Below are positions 35,230-43,689 of a stretch of 64,000 nt of DNA, in pieces. How positions within the stretch are numbered: position 1 is the stretch's first letter; the number at the start of each line of letters is the position of its first letter. A program made the position numbers and the translations under genes. Source of the stretch: Citrifermentans bremense (lineage in GTDB: Bacteria; Desulfobacterota; Desulfuromonadia; Geobacterales; Geobacteraceae); the NCBI RefSeq assembly GCF_014218275.1, contig NZ_AP023213.1, positions 3,326,001 to 3,390,000 of the forward strand. The letters are read 5' to 3'. The notes beneath the pieces are model-generated. The model was not told the origin of the DNA. It did not search any database and worked only from the letters and a program-made list of their open reading frames with translations.

Positions 35230-36492
35230 TCAGGGCTGAGCCGACAGCGTAGACGGCTGCTGATCCGGGTAAAGCTTGGCGATCTGTTGGAAGGAATCCA
35301 GGCAGCACTCGAACAGCACCTCAACCAGCTCCGGGTCGAACTGCTTGCCCGCCTCTTCCCTTATGGTGTCCAGGACCTTTTCATGGTCCCAGGCCTCCTT
35401 GTAGCACCTGCTGCAGGAGAGCGCGTCGTAGACGTCGGCTATGGCGACGACCCTGCCGAAGAGGGGGATCTCCGCCCCCCGCTTGCCGCGAGCCCCCCCC
35501 TGCCCCGTCTCGAACCCCGGCAGCGGCTGGCGCGTGCGCGGGTCGATGTGCCCGGGATACCCCTTACCGTCCCACCTCTCGTGGTGGTTCATGATCACCA
35601 CCGCGGCCGACTCGTCGAAATCCGAGTAGATGTCGCTGAAAAGGTCGGCGCCGTAGACGGTGTGCAGCTTCATGGCGTCGAATTCCTCCGGGGTGAAGCG
35701 CCCGGGCTTCTTCAGGATGGTGTCCGAGATCGCGACCTTACCCACATCGTGCAGCATGGCCGCCATGCGCAGCACGTCGCGGTTCTTGTCGATCTCCTGC
35801 TGCGGCAGTCGTTTTCTCGTGGCCCAGGCCTCGTAGAGCGCGACGGCGTAAGAGGCTACCCGGTTCACGTGCGGGCCGGTCTCCTTCGGGTCGCGCATCT
35901 CGGCCATGCGGTTCATCCTCAGGATGATCTCGCGGGTCATCTTGGCCCTTTCCACGGCGTTGGCCGCGGAGTTGGCGAAATAGGTGATGATGTCGTCGTT
36001 GTTGCCGGAAAAGGGGATCACGCTCCCGTCGCGGTCCATGGCGTTGATCAACTGCAATACGCCTATCACGTCGTCCCGGTGGTTCTTGAGAGGGACGGTG
36101 AGCATGGAGCGGGTACGGTAGCCGGTCATCTCGTCGTAGTGGCTGTTGAAGGAGAAGGGATAGACCGGGTCGATGCAGGAGACATCGGGGATGTTGAGGA
36201 TGGAGCCGTTCAACGAGACGTAGCCGGCAATCGAGCTAGTGCTGATGGGAACGGTGAAGGTCGCGTAGGGAAGCTTGCGCCCGACCGGCAGCCGGCGTTG
36301 CATGGTGTCGTTCTGGGCATGGCTGAACCTGAGCAGGTCCCCTTCCTTCACATAGATGGAACCTGCGTCGCAATTGGTGAAGCTGCGCGCCTCTGTCAGT
36401 ATCTTCTCCAGAAGCAGGTCGATATCCTTTATCTGCGATATCTCCAGACCGAGATGCAGTGCCTTGATCAGCTTGCTGTCTGGTCCACCCAT
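35230..36492 (-). CDS. GAF-HD-GYP cyclic-di-GMP phosphodiesterase
   Basis: A 420-residue cytoplasmic protein. The N-terminal GAF domain (about 10-165) precedes an HD-GYP domain with AAMLHDVGKVAISD and NHHERWDGKGYPG, both intact. HD-GYP enzymes hydrolyse c-di-GMP to pGpG or GMP, and some act on cGAMP. The insert PLPGFETGQGGARGKRGAEIP in the catalytic half is unusual in length. It balances the two GGDEF proteins of this window, although they are not adjacent. Confidence 0.9.
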   Translation of the reverse strand: MGGPDSKLIKALHLGLEISQIKDIDLLLEKILTEARSFTNCDAGSIYVKEGDLLRFSHAQNDTMQRRLPVGRKLPYATFTVPISTSSIAGYVSLNGSILNIPDVSCIDPVYPFSFNSHYDEMTGYRTRSMLTVPLKNHRDDVIGVLQLINAMDRDGSVIPFSGNNDDIITYFANSAANAVERAKMTREIILRMNRMAEMRDPKETGPHVNRVASYAVALYEAWATRKRLPQQEIDKNRDVLRMAAMLHDVGKVAISDTILKKPGRFTPEEFDAMKLHTVYGADLFSDIYSDFDESAAVVIMNHHERWDGKGYPGHIDPRTRQPLPGFETGQGGARGKRGAEIPLFGRVVAIADVYDALSCSRCYKEAWDHEKVLDTIREEAGKQFDPELVEVLFECCLDSFQQIAKLYPDQQPSTLSAQP

Positions 36493-36625
36493 AGTCTCAG
36501 GCCCCTCTTCAGAGAATAACCGCCAAAAGCTCGCGGTATTGTTCCATTAAAGAGGGGTTTTTGCAAGATCTAAGCAAAGAAAAGCACTCTCCCCACCTCT
36601 GGCGGCAGGGTGAGATACTACCGGC

Positions 36626-36979
36626 TTATCGGTTCTCCCCGGGCGGGGGTGGCGAACTCCTAAGGAGGGTCACGTACTCCAGCATCTCGTCGAGTTCCTC
36701 TCCGGTTATGAGCTCCCTCGAGAAAGCGGGCATGGCGCCCGCTCCGGCCCGCACCTGCGCCTTGATCATGAACCCGGGCAACGGCTTGTTGTTCAGGGCA
36801 AACGCGAGCCCCTTCTCCCCTCCGGGATGGCACTTGTTGCAATGGGCCATGAACCCACGCTCCCCCCGGGCCAGCTTGGCGTTGTCGATCTTCAACGGCT
36901 CCGAGACAGGCTCCCCCCGCCGGGCGGAGCACCCGGCGCAAAGCGCCAGCATAAGAGCGGCTACGATAACAGTACGCAT
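36626..36979 (-). CDS. Small lipoprotein-like monoheme cytochrome c
   Basis: The likely start is ATG 36979, giving 117 residues with a lipoprotein-type signal (ALMLALCAGCSA). A single heme c motif follows, C-N-K-C-H, then a Met ligand in AGAMPAFS. It resembles small class I cytochromes that shuttle electrons in the periplasm. A lipoprotein gene lies 8 bases upstream on the same strand. Regions further upstream in frame overlap that gene and are not used. Confidence 0.8.
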   Translation of the reverse strand: MRTVIVAALMLALCAGCSARRGEPVSEPLKIDNAKLARGERGFMAHCNKCHPGGEKGLAFALNNKPLPGFMIKAQVRAGAGAMPAFSRELITGEELDEMLEYVTLLRSSPPPPGENR

Positions 36980-36987
36980 TTCTCCCC

Positions 36988-37170
36988 CTACTTTTGTTCT
37001 TCCCGCGCTATGCGCCACAAGACGCCGTCTTCGGGCTTCAGCGCCCGCACCCCGTCCTGCGGCAGCACGGTCAGCTTTCCGCCGCCCGAGGTGGGGCGCA
37101 ACTCGTAGCAGCCGCACAATGCAGCCCCAACGAGCAGCGCCAGGCACCATATTTTAATAAGTTTCGCCAT
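36988..37170 (-). CDS. Small lipoprotein (60 aa)
   Basis: ATG 37170 gives 60 residues with a signal sequence and a lipobox-like LCGC (ALLVGAALCGC). The mature part is short and polar, with TVLPQDGVRALKPEDGVLWRIAREE. It is probably cotranscribed with the cytochrome gene 8 bases downstream. No family is recognised. Confidence 0.6.
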   Translation of the reverse strand: MAKLIKIWCLALLVGAALCGCYELRPTSGGGKLTVLPQDGVRALKPEDGVLWRIAREEQK

Positions 37171-37247
37171 CGCCGGGTACTTATTGATGTTTTTTAATCC
37201 AGCCAATTATAGAGAACGAAGTAGCCCTGTCAAGCGGACCGGTCAGT

Positions 37248-37275
37248 TTGACTGCCCTTCCCCTCTTTGTATAAT
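37248..37275 (+). promoter_or_regulatory. Near-consensus sigma70 promoter for the ferritin-like gene
   Basis: TTGACT (37248-37253) and TATAAT (37270-37275) are 16 bases apart. The predicted transcript start is about 25 bases before the GTG, with a short leader containing AAAGGAGG. Confidence 0.75.
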
Positions 37276-37304
37276 TGGCGAATTCTAACCAAAGGAGGTT
37301 CAAC

Positions 37305-38513
37305 GTGAGCTTTAATCCCTTCAAGGAACGCGGCATCGCCGTCGACAAGCAGCTGAGGAACTGGCAGGAGTTGAACGTCAAGCCCTACGACAAGAACGAG
37401 GCGCATCCCTACACCAAGGCGCGCATCATCCTGATGAACGGCGTGGAGGTAGAGGGGGCCATCTTCTCGCACCAGTTCGCCCGCAACTGCAACGACCCTG
37501 AACTGAAAAAGCAGCTGGCCCTCACCCGCAGGGTCGAGCAGCAGCAGCAAAAGACCATCAACTGGCTCTCGCCGGGCGACGAATCGCCGCTTGAGACCAC
37601 CATCGGCTACGAGCAGGTCGCGGTCGATCTGACCGCCTTCCTCGCCGCCAACGTTCCCGACCCGTACGTGAAGCAGGTCTTCGACTTCGGCCTTCTGGAG
37701 GACTTCGACCACCTGTACCGTTACGCCAACCTGCTGGAGATGACCCAAGGGGTGAAGGCCGAGAAACTGGTCGGGAAGCTGACCGAGATCACCCCGGGGC
37801 GCCCGACCATCAAGGAGCACCGCCACCCCTTCGATGACGTGAGAAAGCCGATGAACCGGATGGCGGCGGACCCGCTCACCAAGCTCTACACGCTGACGCT
37901 CGTGGCGGGCGAGCAGCAGACCATGAACTTCTACATGAACATCGGCAACACGCTGCAGGATCAGGTCGGGCGGGGATTGTACCAGGAGATCGCCATGATC
38001 GAGGAACAGCACGTCACCCAGTACGAATCGCTGCTCGACCCGCAGACCCCCTGGATCGAAAACGCGCTCCTGCACGAGTACAACGAGTGCTGGCTCTACT
38101 GGTCCTTCCTGCAGGAAGAGACCGACCGGCACGTGAAGCCGATCTGGGAACTGCACCTGGGCATGGAGCTCACCCACCTCCAGAACCTCGGCAAGATCGC
38201 CGGCAAGATGGGGGTCGACCTGGATCAGGTCCTGCCACAGAGCTTGCCGGCGCCGCTGCAGTTCAAGTCCCAGGTGAATTACGTCAGGGAGATCCTGGCC
38301 ACCCAGATCGACTACAACGTCTTCGAGACCGAGATCGGGCCGCCGGACCAGCTCCCGGAAAACAGGCGCTACGTCGAGTGCCAGGACCTGCTCAACGCGC
38401 AGGGGGCGCCAAGCGAGGAAGTGATCAATATGAACCAGCGCAAGAACGGGCAGGACTACCGCCTGGAGCTGGCGGGGCAGCACCCGGTGAAGGAACTGCG
38501 CCAGAAGAAATAG
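37305..38513 (+). CDS. Large ferritin-like domain protein (402 aa)
   Basis: GTG at 37305 follows a perfect AAAGGAGG by 6 bases and is preferred to the upstream in-frame start inside the promoter. The 402-residue protein is helical. Its centre shows ferritin-like ligand spacing: GEQQTMNFYMNIGN, then MIEEQHVTQYES, and later LQEETDRHVKPIWELHLGMELTH. This suggests a di-iron or other metal site in a soluble four-helix bundle. There is no signal peptide, so it acts in the cytoplasm. A strong terminator follows, so the gene is a highly expressed single unit. Function is unknown. Confidence 0.78.
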   Translation: MSFNPFKERGIAVDKQLRNWQELNVKPYDKNEAHPYTKARIILMNGVEVEGAIFSHQFARNCNDPELKKQLALTRRVEQQQQKTINWLSPGDESPLETTIGYEQVAVDLTAFLAANVPDPYVKQVFDFGLLEDFDHLYRYANLLEMTQGVKAEKLVGKLTEITPGRPTIKEHRHPFDDVRKPMNRMAADPLTKLYTLTLVAGEQQTMNFYMNIGNTLQDQVGRGLYQEIAMIEEQHVTQYESLLDPQTPWIENALLHEYNECWLYWSFLQEETDRHVKPIWELHLGMELTHLQNLGKIAGKMGVDLDQVLPQSLPAPLQFKSQVNYVREILATQIDYNVFETEIGPPDQLPENRRYVECQDLLNAQGAPSEEVINMNQRKNGQDYRLELAGQHPVKELRQKK

Positions 38514-38558
38514 ACTGTCCCATCAGGATCAGGCGGGGTGAAAGCCCGCCCTATACGA

Positions 38559-38588
38559 CCGCTTCCGTAACTACGGAAGCGGTTTTTT
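38559..38588 (+). terminator. Rho-independent terminator of the ferritin-like gene
   Basis: An 11-bp perfect stem, CCGCTTCCGTA and TACGGAAGCGG, with a 2-base loop is followed by six T. A second hairpin (GGCGGG/CCCGCC) lies just upstream. Confidence 0.85.
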
Positions 38589-38656
38589 CATACCCCTTAT
38601 TTCCGTATTTACAGCCACTTAAAAATTTCATACCGAGGGCTTAAAAAAATAGTTTG

Positions 38657-38711
38657 ACATTCAATCGATACAGTATTAGCTTAACATCAATCGATAAAAC
38701 ATCGAATGTTT
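38657..38711. promoter_or_regulatory. Repeated operator-like motifs upstream of marR
   Basis: Two direct repeats, ACATTCAATCGATA (38657-38670) and ACATCAATCGATA (38684-38696), are followed by an inverted relative, ATCGAATGTTT (38701-38711). They overlap a TTGACA at 38654-38659. Their position just before the gene suggests MarR autoregulation. Confidence 0.5.
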
Positions 38712-38725
38712 CAGGAGAGGTTACC

Positions 38726-39169
38726 GTGGCAGAGAAAAAAAATTCATATCGCGCACTGAACACCTACACCAAGCTGATGCGGGCTTCCGAGTCGGTAACC
38801 AGCAGGGTGGGTCGGAAGATGTCCGAAGCGGGACTCACCATCAGCCAGTTCGGGGTCCTCGAGGCGCTGTTCCACAAGGGGGCCATGTGCCAGCGCGACG
38901 TGGCCGCGAAGATCCTCAAGAGCACCGGGAACATCACGCTCGTCATAGACAACTTGGAAAAGCAGGAGCTGGTCAGGCGGGAGCGCAGCCTGGAAGACCG
39001 GCGTTATTACACCGTCGTTCTCACCGACAAGGGACGGGCGCTGATAGAGGTCGTTTTCGCAGGGGTCGAGGCAGCCATCGTGTCGGAGATGAGCATCCTG
39101 ACCGAACAGGAACAGGAAACGCTGGGAGAGTTGTGCAAGAAACTTGGAATACGGGAGGGACAGGGATAA
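38726..39169 (+). CDS. MarR family transcriptional regulator
   Basis: GTG 38726 follows AGGAGAGG and gives 147 residues. The winged-helix domain shows SQFGVLEALFHKGAMCQRDVAAKIL, STGNITLVIDNLEKQELVRRE and the wing segment SLEDRRYYTVVLTDKGR, as in MarR/HTH_27. The product binds palindromic operators as a dimer and usually releases them in response to a phenolic or oxidant signal; a single Cys (AMCQRD) sits near the DNA-binding region. The repeats just upstream are the likely target and yceI downstream the likely client. Confidence 0.9.
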   Translation: MAEKKNSYRALNTYTKLMRASESVTSRVGRKMSEAGLTISQFGVLEALFHKGAMCQRDVAAKILKSTGNITLVIDNLEKQELVRRERSLEDRRYYTVVLTDKGRALIEVVFAGVEAAIVSEMSILTEQEQETLGELCKKLGIREGQG

Positions 39170-39256
39170 CAGCAAAGCCTTTTTTTTCAGCAAATAATTC
39201 GACATCAAAACACATAACCTAAAACCATTAAACAAAAACCTAAAAAGGAGTACACC

Positions 39257-39850
39257 ATGAAAAAGATATTTGCATCCATCGCAGCCATAGCAGCACTGGC
39301 ACTTCCCGTCATCGCCTCCGCCTCCACCTGGAACATCGACCCGGACCATTCCAACATCGGCTTTAAAGTGCGCCACCTGATGGTCTCCAACGTCAAGGGG
39401 AGTTTCGAAAAACACCGCGGCGTCCTGGAACTCAACGACAAGGACATCACCAAGTCCAAGGTTTCCGTCACCATCGACACAGCATCGGTCAACACCAATG
39501 TCGCCAAGCGCGACGAGCACCTGAGGAGCGCCGACTTCTTCGACGCCGCCAAGTACCCGACGATGACCTTCACCTCCAAGAAGGTGGCCAAGGCCGGCAA
39601 AGGCAAGCTCAAGGTGACCGGCGACCTGACCCTGCACGGCGTGACCAGGGAAGTGGTGCTGAACGTTGAAGGACCGGCCAAGGAGAGCAAAGACCCCTGG
39701 GGCAACCTGAGAAGCGGCGTTGTCGGCAGCACCAAGATCAACCGTAAGGATTTCGGCCTCGTGTACAACGCGGCCCTTGAGACCGGCGGCGTCGCAGTAG
39801 GCGAGGACGTCGACATCACCCTTGAAATAGAGATGATAAAGGCGAAATAA
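39257..39850 (+). CDS. YceI family periplasmic protein
   Basis: This 197-residue protein has a cleavable signal peptide (KKIFASIAAIAALALPVIASA) and a complete YceI lipocalin-like beta-barrel: WNIDPDHSNIGFKVRHLMVSNVKG, KRDEHLRSADFFDAAKYPTMTF, KGKLKVTGDLTLHGVTREV. YceI proteins bind isoprenoid or other amphiphilic ligands in the periplasm. AAAGGAG precedes the ATG. It lies 87 bases after marR, and the MarR-YceI pairing is common. Confidence 0.93.
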   Translation: MKKIFASIAAIAALALPVIASASTWNIDPDHSNIGFKVRHLMVSNVKGSFEKHRGVLELNDKDITKSKVSVTIDTASVNTNVAKRDEHLRSADFFDAAKYPTMTFTSKKVAKAGKGKLKVTGDLTLHGVTREVVLNVEGPAKESKDPWGNLRSGVVGSTKINRKDFGLVYNAALETGGVAVGEDVDITLEIEMIKAK

Positions 39851-39878
39851 CTAAGACAGCCTCTTTTCAAAACATAAA

Positions 39879-39916
39879 CTCCCCGCCGGCAGCCCCGGCG
39901 GGGAGTTTTGTTTTTT
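39879..39916 (+). terminator. Rho-independent terminator of marR-yceI
   Basis: CTCCCCGCCGG and CCGGCGGGGAG form an 11-bp perfect stem with a 5-base loop, followed by TTTTGTTTTTT. Confidence 0.9.
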
Positions 39917-39962
39917 GTGGTCGTTTTTGGTAATTAGGACGAGGTCCTGCGCACCGGATTTA

Positions 39963-40325
39963 TCACCAGTGACCGATCAAACGCACCTGGCGCCCGGAAG
40001 CGGAAATCCAGAACTGGCCGTTCACAAGCTCTCCCAAAACGGAACCGGTGCCGGCTCCCAGGGCGCCCGCAAGAAGATCTGGCCAGCTGAAGTGGTAGCC
40101 TGAGAACTCGTCCACGCACTCGATGATGAATCCCGGCACCAGGGCTGCGCCCGTGGAGGCAGCAACCCTCTCCCCCGGTCCCATCTGGGTCGCGGTGTGA
40201 TAGACAACGCTGTCTGCGACCCCCCCCAAGGCGGCACTCCCCGCAAAATGCGACACCTTGTCGGACTCGACCGCGAAGGAAGGGTTGGCAACAAGTAAAA
40301 GCACGAGCAAGATTACTGATCTCAT
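39963..40325 (-). CDS. Exported Gly/Ala-rich small protein (120 aa)
   Basis: ATG 40325 follows GGGGAGG. A signal peptide (SVILLVLLLVANPSFA) is followed by SDKVSHFAGSAALGGVADSV, which recalls the DKxxHF motif of the YfiM/DUF2279-type proteins. Two further hydrophobic Gly-rich stretches could insert in the membrane. The function is unknown. Confidence 0.7.
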   Translation of the reverse strand: MRSVILLVLLLVANPSFAVESDKVSHFAGSAALGGVADSVVYHTATQMGPGERVAASTGAALVPGFIIECVDEFSGYHFSWPDLLAGALGAGTGSVLGELVNGQFWISASGRQVRLIGHW

Positions 40326-40531
40326 CGTGACCTCCCCTGAATGGTTGTGTGTAGACTCGCCACTCAGGGCTAATAATACCGGATTTTTCCCGAATGGCAG
40401 TGATCGCTGCCCCTTCACCCATCCCGTTCTGCGGTAGGAAGAACCTTACTTGCAAACGGTGCAGCACCAAAGAGACGACCATCTGCGGGTAACGCAGGAA
40501 GGTGGCAAGAAAGGATGCAAAGGCTGGGCGC

Positions 40532-40569
40532 AAAAAACAAAAGGGCTACCCGTTAGCGGATAACCCTTT
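40532..40569 (-). terminator. Rho-independent terminator after tRNA-Leu
   Basis: On the minus strand AAAGGGTTATCCG pairs (with G-U pairs) with CGGGTAGCCCTTT and is followed by TTTTGTTTTTT, 12 bases downstream of the tRNA-Leu 3' end. Confidence 0.75.
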
Positions 40570-40580
40570 GAAATCGTAAG

Positions 40581-40665
40581 TGGTGCGAGAGAGGGGACTT
40601 GAACCCCTATACCTTGCGGTGCCAGATCCTAAGTCTGGTGCGTCTGCCAATTCCGCCACTCTCGC
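40581..40665 (-). tRNA. tRNA-Leu (anticodon UAG)
   Basis: A class II tRNA with long variable arm and encoded CCA. The acceptor GCGAGAG pairs with CTCTCGC. The anticodon loop CTTAGGA gives UAG, reading CUA/CUG leucine codons. The T-arm is GGGGTTCAAGTCCCC. Confidence 0.95.
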
Positions 40666-40680
40666 GAACTTTGAGTGCTG

Positions 40681-40708
40681 AAACAACAAACCCCGCTTTT
40701 AGACGGGG
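40681..40708 (-). terminator. Terminator between tRNA-His and tRNA-Leu
   Basis: On the minus strand CCCCG and CGGGG enclose an 8-base loop, followed by TTTGTTGTTT. The short stem suggests partial termination. Confidence 0.45.
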
Positions 40709-40719
40709 TCATTAATTAT

Positions 40720-40796
40720 TGGGGTGGGTAGTGGGATTCGAACCCACGTATGAACGAGTCACAGTCGTTTGTGTTAACCGCTTCACCATACCCACC
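40720..40796 (-). tRNA. tRNA-His (anticodon GUG)
   Basis: Acceptor GTGGGTA/TACCCAC with the extra 5' G opposite C73 that is typical of tRNA-His, encoded CCA, and anticodon loop CTGTGAC. Confidence 0.95.
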
Positions 40797-40807
40797 ATAT
40801 TAAATTT

Positions 40808-40884
40808 TGGCACGCCTGAGAGGGTTCGAACCTCTGACCTACGGCTTAGAAGGCCGTTGCTCTATCCAGCTGAGCTACAGGCGC
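40808..40884 (-). tRNA. tRNA-Arg (anticodon UCU)
   Basis: Acceptor GCGCCTG/CAGGCGT with one G-U pair, anticodon loop CTTCTAA giving UCU for AGA/AGG codons, T-arm AGAGGTTCGAACCCTCT and encoded CCA. Confidence 0.95.
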
Positions 40885-40903
40885 AGAGAAAAGCTGACTT
40901 GAG

Positions 40904-40981
40904 TGGTCGGGGTGAGAGGATTCGAACCTCCGGCCCCCTGCTCCCAAGGCAGGTGCGCTAGCCAGGCTGCGCTACACCCCG
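40904..40981 (-). tRNA. tRNA-Pro (anticodon UGG)
   Basis: Acceptor CGGGGTG/CACCCCG, anticodon loop CTTGGGA giving UGG, T-arm GGAGGTTCGAATCCTC and encoded CCA. It is the first gene of a Pro-Arg-His-Leu cluster. Confidence 0.95.
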
Positions 40982-41187
40982 ATTCAAGAAGCACGTTTAT
41001 AGCACAGCATTTCCGGCTGTGCAAGCAGATTTTTCCCGTAAACGGCAAAACTATTTGGCTCGCACAATAGAAAAACTATGAGTCGTCAGATGTATGAAAG
41101 GGATCACGATGAAGAACAAAGCTCATGTCTTATCCCCTGCATCCCCTTCATCCCTGTTGGACGGGTTTTTCTTTGCGTCTTAGCCTC

Positions 41188-41793
41188 TTAGCGTAAGAAA
41201 CTCTCCCTCTTTTGCAGCGCCTCTTTCAGCATCTGCATGGCGCGGCCACGGTGGCTGATGGCGTTCTTGATCTCCATCGGGAGTTCCGAGAAGGTCTGCC
41301 CGTACTCGGGAACGAGAAAGAGCGGATCGTAGCCGAATCCCCCCTCTCCGCGCGGCGCCTCCAATATCTCCCCCTTCAGCATGCCGTCGAAGGTCTGGCA
41401 GCTTCCGTCCGGCAGGCAAAGGGCGATGACGCAGTGGAAGGCGCCGGTTCGCTCTGCTTGCGGCACGCCTGCCATCTCCTGCAAGAGGAGCGCGTTGTTG
41501 GCGGCATCTCCCGCCCCTTCCCCGGCAAAGCGCGCGGAGTAGACGCCGGGGCGCCCCCCAAGGTAGTCGACGCAGAGCCCGGAGTCGTCGGCCAGAACCG
41601 GCTTACCGGTGAAAAGCGCCGCCGAGCGCGCCTTTTTCAGCGCGTTCGACTCGAAGGTATCGCCGTCCTCCTCCACCTCGGGAAGCCCCGGGAAACCGGC
41701 GGGCGAGAGGATGGTCTCCACCACCCCCTCCAGAAGCTTCTCGAATTCCCGCAGCTTCCCCTTGTTCCCCGATGCTACCAGGAGCTCCTTCAT
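41188..41793 (-). CDS. rdgB: XTP/dITP diphosphatase (RdgB/HAM1 family)
   Basis: A 201-residue protein starting [17 protein letters not shown], the family nucleotide-binding motif. It has [46 protein letters not shown] and GGFGYDPLF and [10 protein letters not shown]. It hydrolyses non-canonical ITP, dITP and XTP to monophosphates, keeping them out of nucleic acids. The true start is ATG 41793, which overlaps the rph stop by 4 bases; the long frame further upstream is a shadow of rph. Confidence 0.95.
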   Translation of the reverse strand: MKELLVASGNKGKLREFEKLLEGVVETILSPAGFPGLPEVEEDGDTFESNALKKARSAALFTGKPVLADDSGLCVDYLGGRPGVYSARFAGEGAGDAANNALLLQEMAGVPQAERTGAFHCVIALCLPDGSCQTFDGMLKGEILEAPRGEGGFGYDPLFLVPEYGQTFSELPMEIKNAISHRGRAMQMLKEALQKRESFLR

Positions 41794-42509
41794 GCCTGCA
41801 GAGCCTCCTGCTGGATCTCGAAGAGGCGGGAGAGGCCGAGCATCGCGTGGCTGCGCATGGCGTCCATCTGGTCGAGGGTGAAAGGCTCCGCCTCGGCGGT
41901 CCCCTGCACCTCTACAAAGCGCATCGACGAGGTCATCACGAAGTTCATGTCCACCTCGGCGCTGGAGTCCTCGGGGTAGTCCAGGTCGAGGAAGGGAACG
42001 CCGTCGACGATCCCGACGCTCACGGCGGCGACCGCCTCCCTGAGCGGGTTCTTCGGGAGCTCGCCGCCATCGACCAGGCTCTGCAGAGCGTCCGCCAGGG
42101 CCACGTAGGAGCCGGTGATGGAGGCGGTGCGGGTGCCGCCGTCGGCCTGGATCACGTCGCAGTCGATGACGATGGAGCGCTCGCCCAAAAGCTCCAGATC
42201 GACCACCGCGCGCAGCGACCTCCCGATCAGCCTCTGGATCTCGTGGGTGCGGCCGGAGAGTTTCCCCTTGGCCGATTCCCGCTGGTTCCTGGTGTGGGTG
42301 GCGCGCGGCAGCATGCAGTACTCGGCCGTGACCCAACCGCTCCCCTTCCCTTTCAGAAAGGAAGGGACCTTCGCCTCGACCGTTGCGTTGCAGATGACTT
42401 TGGTGTCCCCGAACTCAACGAGGACAGAACCCTCGGCGTGCTTCAGGTAGTTGCGGGTGATCTTGACTTCTCTCAAGGCGTCGGCCGCGCGGCCTTCTCT
42501 GCGTATCAT
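41790..42509 (-). CDS. rph: Ribonuclease PH
   Basis: This 239-residue phosphorolytic exoribonuclease has [25 protein letters not shown] N-terminal sequence (here [18 protein letters not shown]), [54 protein letters not shown] and [21 protein letters not shown]. It trims tRNA 3' ends using phosphate. It is coupled to rdgB, a common pairing, and lies downstream of nothing else in its operon; tRNA genes lie just beyond rdgB. Confidence 0.95.
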   Translation of the reverse strand: MIRREGRAADALREVKITRNYLKHAEGSVLVEFGDTKVICNATVEAKVPSFLKGKGSGWVTAEYCMLPRATHTRNQRESAKGKLSGRTHEIQRLIGRSLRAVVDLELLGERSIVIDCDVIQADGGTRTASITGSYVALADALQSLVDGGELPKNPLREAVAAVSVGIVDGVPFLDLDYPEDSSAEVDMNFVMTSSMRFVEVQGTAEAEPFTLDQMDAMRSHAMLGLSRLFEIQQEALQA

Positions 42510-42558
42510 GTATCTCCATCCTCTCTGGGTAAAAAAACGTGGTGATCTTTTACTGTTT

Positions 42559-43689
42559 TTACTTGGAACCTGCTTCAGGCGGTGCTGCCAACCGCGGGGC
42601 GGAGAGGACTTTCCCCGCGCCCCCGTTGTCGTAGATCTTGGGTCCGGCCGCCCCCCACCAGTTGCCCGGGGCCCGGAACTCCTCTTTGCCGGCGTTGTAG
42701 AGGTCGTAGCCGTTGTCGTAGATGGCGTTGTCCCAGGCAACGGAGGAGCCGTCGAACACCAAAAGCCCGCTGTTGCCGTTGCCGGTCACATGGTTCGCCG
42801 TGACCCTAATCCTGGAGGAGGTGAGCGAAATGCCGTAGTCGCTGTTGCGCGCCACCTGCACGCCAGTCACCGCCCCTTCGCTCTCGTACAGGGTGATCCC
42901 CCTGCCGTTGTCCGACACAGCCCCCCCCTGCAGTTTGACGCGGCAGTCGTCGCACGAGAAGGCGGAGCCGTTCATGGAAAGGCTTCCCTCCTGCAAATAC
43001 ACGGAACTGCGCTGGGCGTCGACCCCCTTGCGGTTCCCGATCACGTGCAGGTCGCGCAGCGTCGACTCGCTCTCGGAGAAACTAAGGCCGGTATCGCAGT
43101 CGCTGCTGCCGCCCCCCTCCATCACGACGAGTGCATCCTGGAACCTCATACCGGTCTTGCTCCGCTCGGCCCGCACGTTCTTCAACGTCAGCTTGGAGAA
43201 GATGACTTCCAACCCGGTCTGTGCGCCGTCGATGCGGCAGTTCTCAAAGACGTTCCTCTTCTCGCTTCCCAGGAGCATCACCCCCTGCCAGTCCCCTGCA
43301 GCGGGAACAGCGAAGCCGGAGGTGAAGACGATGGGGGATTCCTTGGTCCCTTCAGCGGCGATCCTCCCCTGTACCACCAGCACTGCACCGGAGGGGTCTT
43401 TCCCCCCGAAGCGAACGACGGTCCCCGGCTCGATGGTCAGGGTCGCCTGAGGCGCCACGGTCACGGCCCCTTCCACCAGCACCGCCCCCTTCCAGACGGT
43501 GTCCTCGGTGAGCAGGCGGTCCCCGTAGCGAAGCGATGGGGTGAACTGCGCCTCGGGCCTTGGCTGTGTCGCCTCGACGGCTCCCGGCGCAGCGGTTGCA
43601 GGGGGCGTCCCGGCGGAAGCGGGCGCGCCAAAGCAAAGGGCCCCCACCAGCAGGAAGCCCGGCATAAAATGTATCCGGTATAGGTTCAT
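42559..43689 (-). CDS. Exported right-handed parallel beta-helix protein
   Basis: A 376-residue protein with a signal peptide ending near APASAG. About 10 beta-helix turns follow, with patterns such as [68 protein letters not shown]. The end carries [15 protein letters not shown], a motif frequent in NosD-like repeat proteins. It is probably periplasmic or surface located; the function is unknown. Its start overlaps the stop of the upstream GAF-GGDEF gene by 4 bases. Confidence 0.85.
   Translation of the reverse strand: MNLYRIHFMPGFLLVGALCFGAPASAGTPPATAAPGAVEATQPRPEAQFTPSLRYGDRLLTEDTVWKGAVLVEGAVTVAPQATLTIEPGTVVRFGGKDPSGAVLVVQGRIAAEGTKESPIVFTSGFAVPAAGDWQGVMLLGSEKRNVFENCRIDGAQTGLEVIFSKLTLKNVRAERSKTGMRFQDALVVMEGGGSSDCDTGLSFSESESTLRDLHVIGNRKGVDAQRSSVYLQEGSLSMNGSAFSCDDCRVKLQGGAVSDNGRGITLYESEGAVTGVQVARNSDYGISLTSSRIRVTANHVTGNGNSGLLVFDGSSVAWDNAIYDNGYDLYNAGKEEFRAPGNWWGAAGPKIYDNGGAGKVLSAPRLAAPPEAGSK

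Noticed and set aside
40581-40981. Coding frames across the tRNA cluster
   Set aside because: They cover four folded tRNA genes on the other strand and have no protein character.
41794-42336. Extended rdgB frame reaching 42336
   Set aside because: The extension is antisense-free but is the out-of-frame shadow of rph; RdgB homology begins at ATG 41793.
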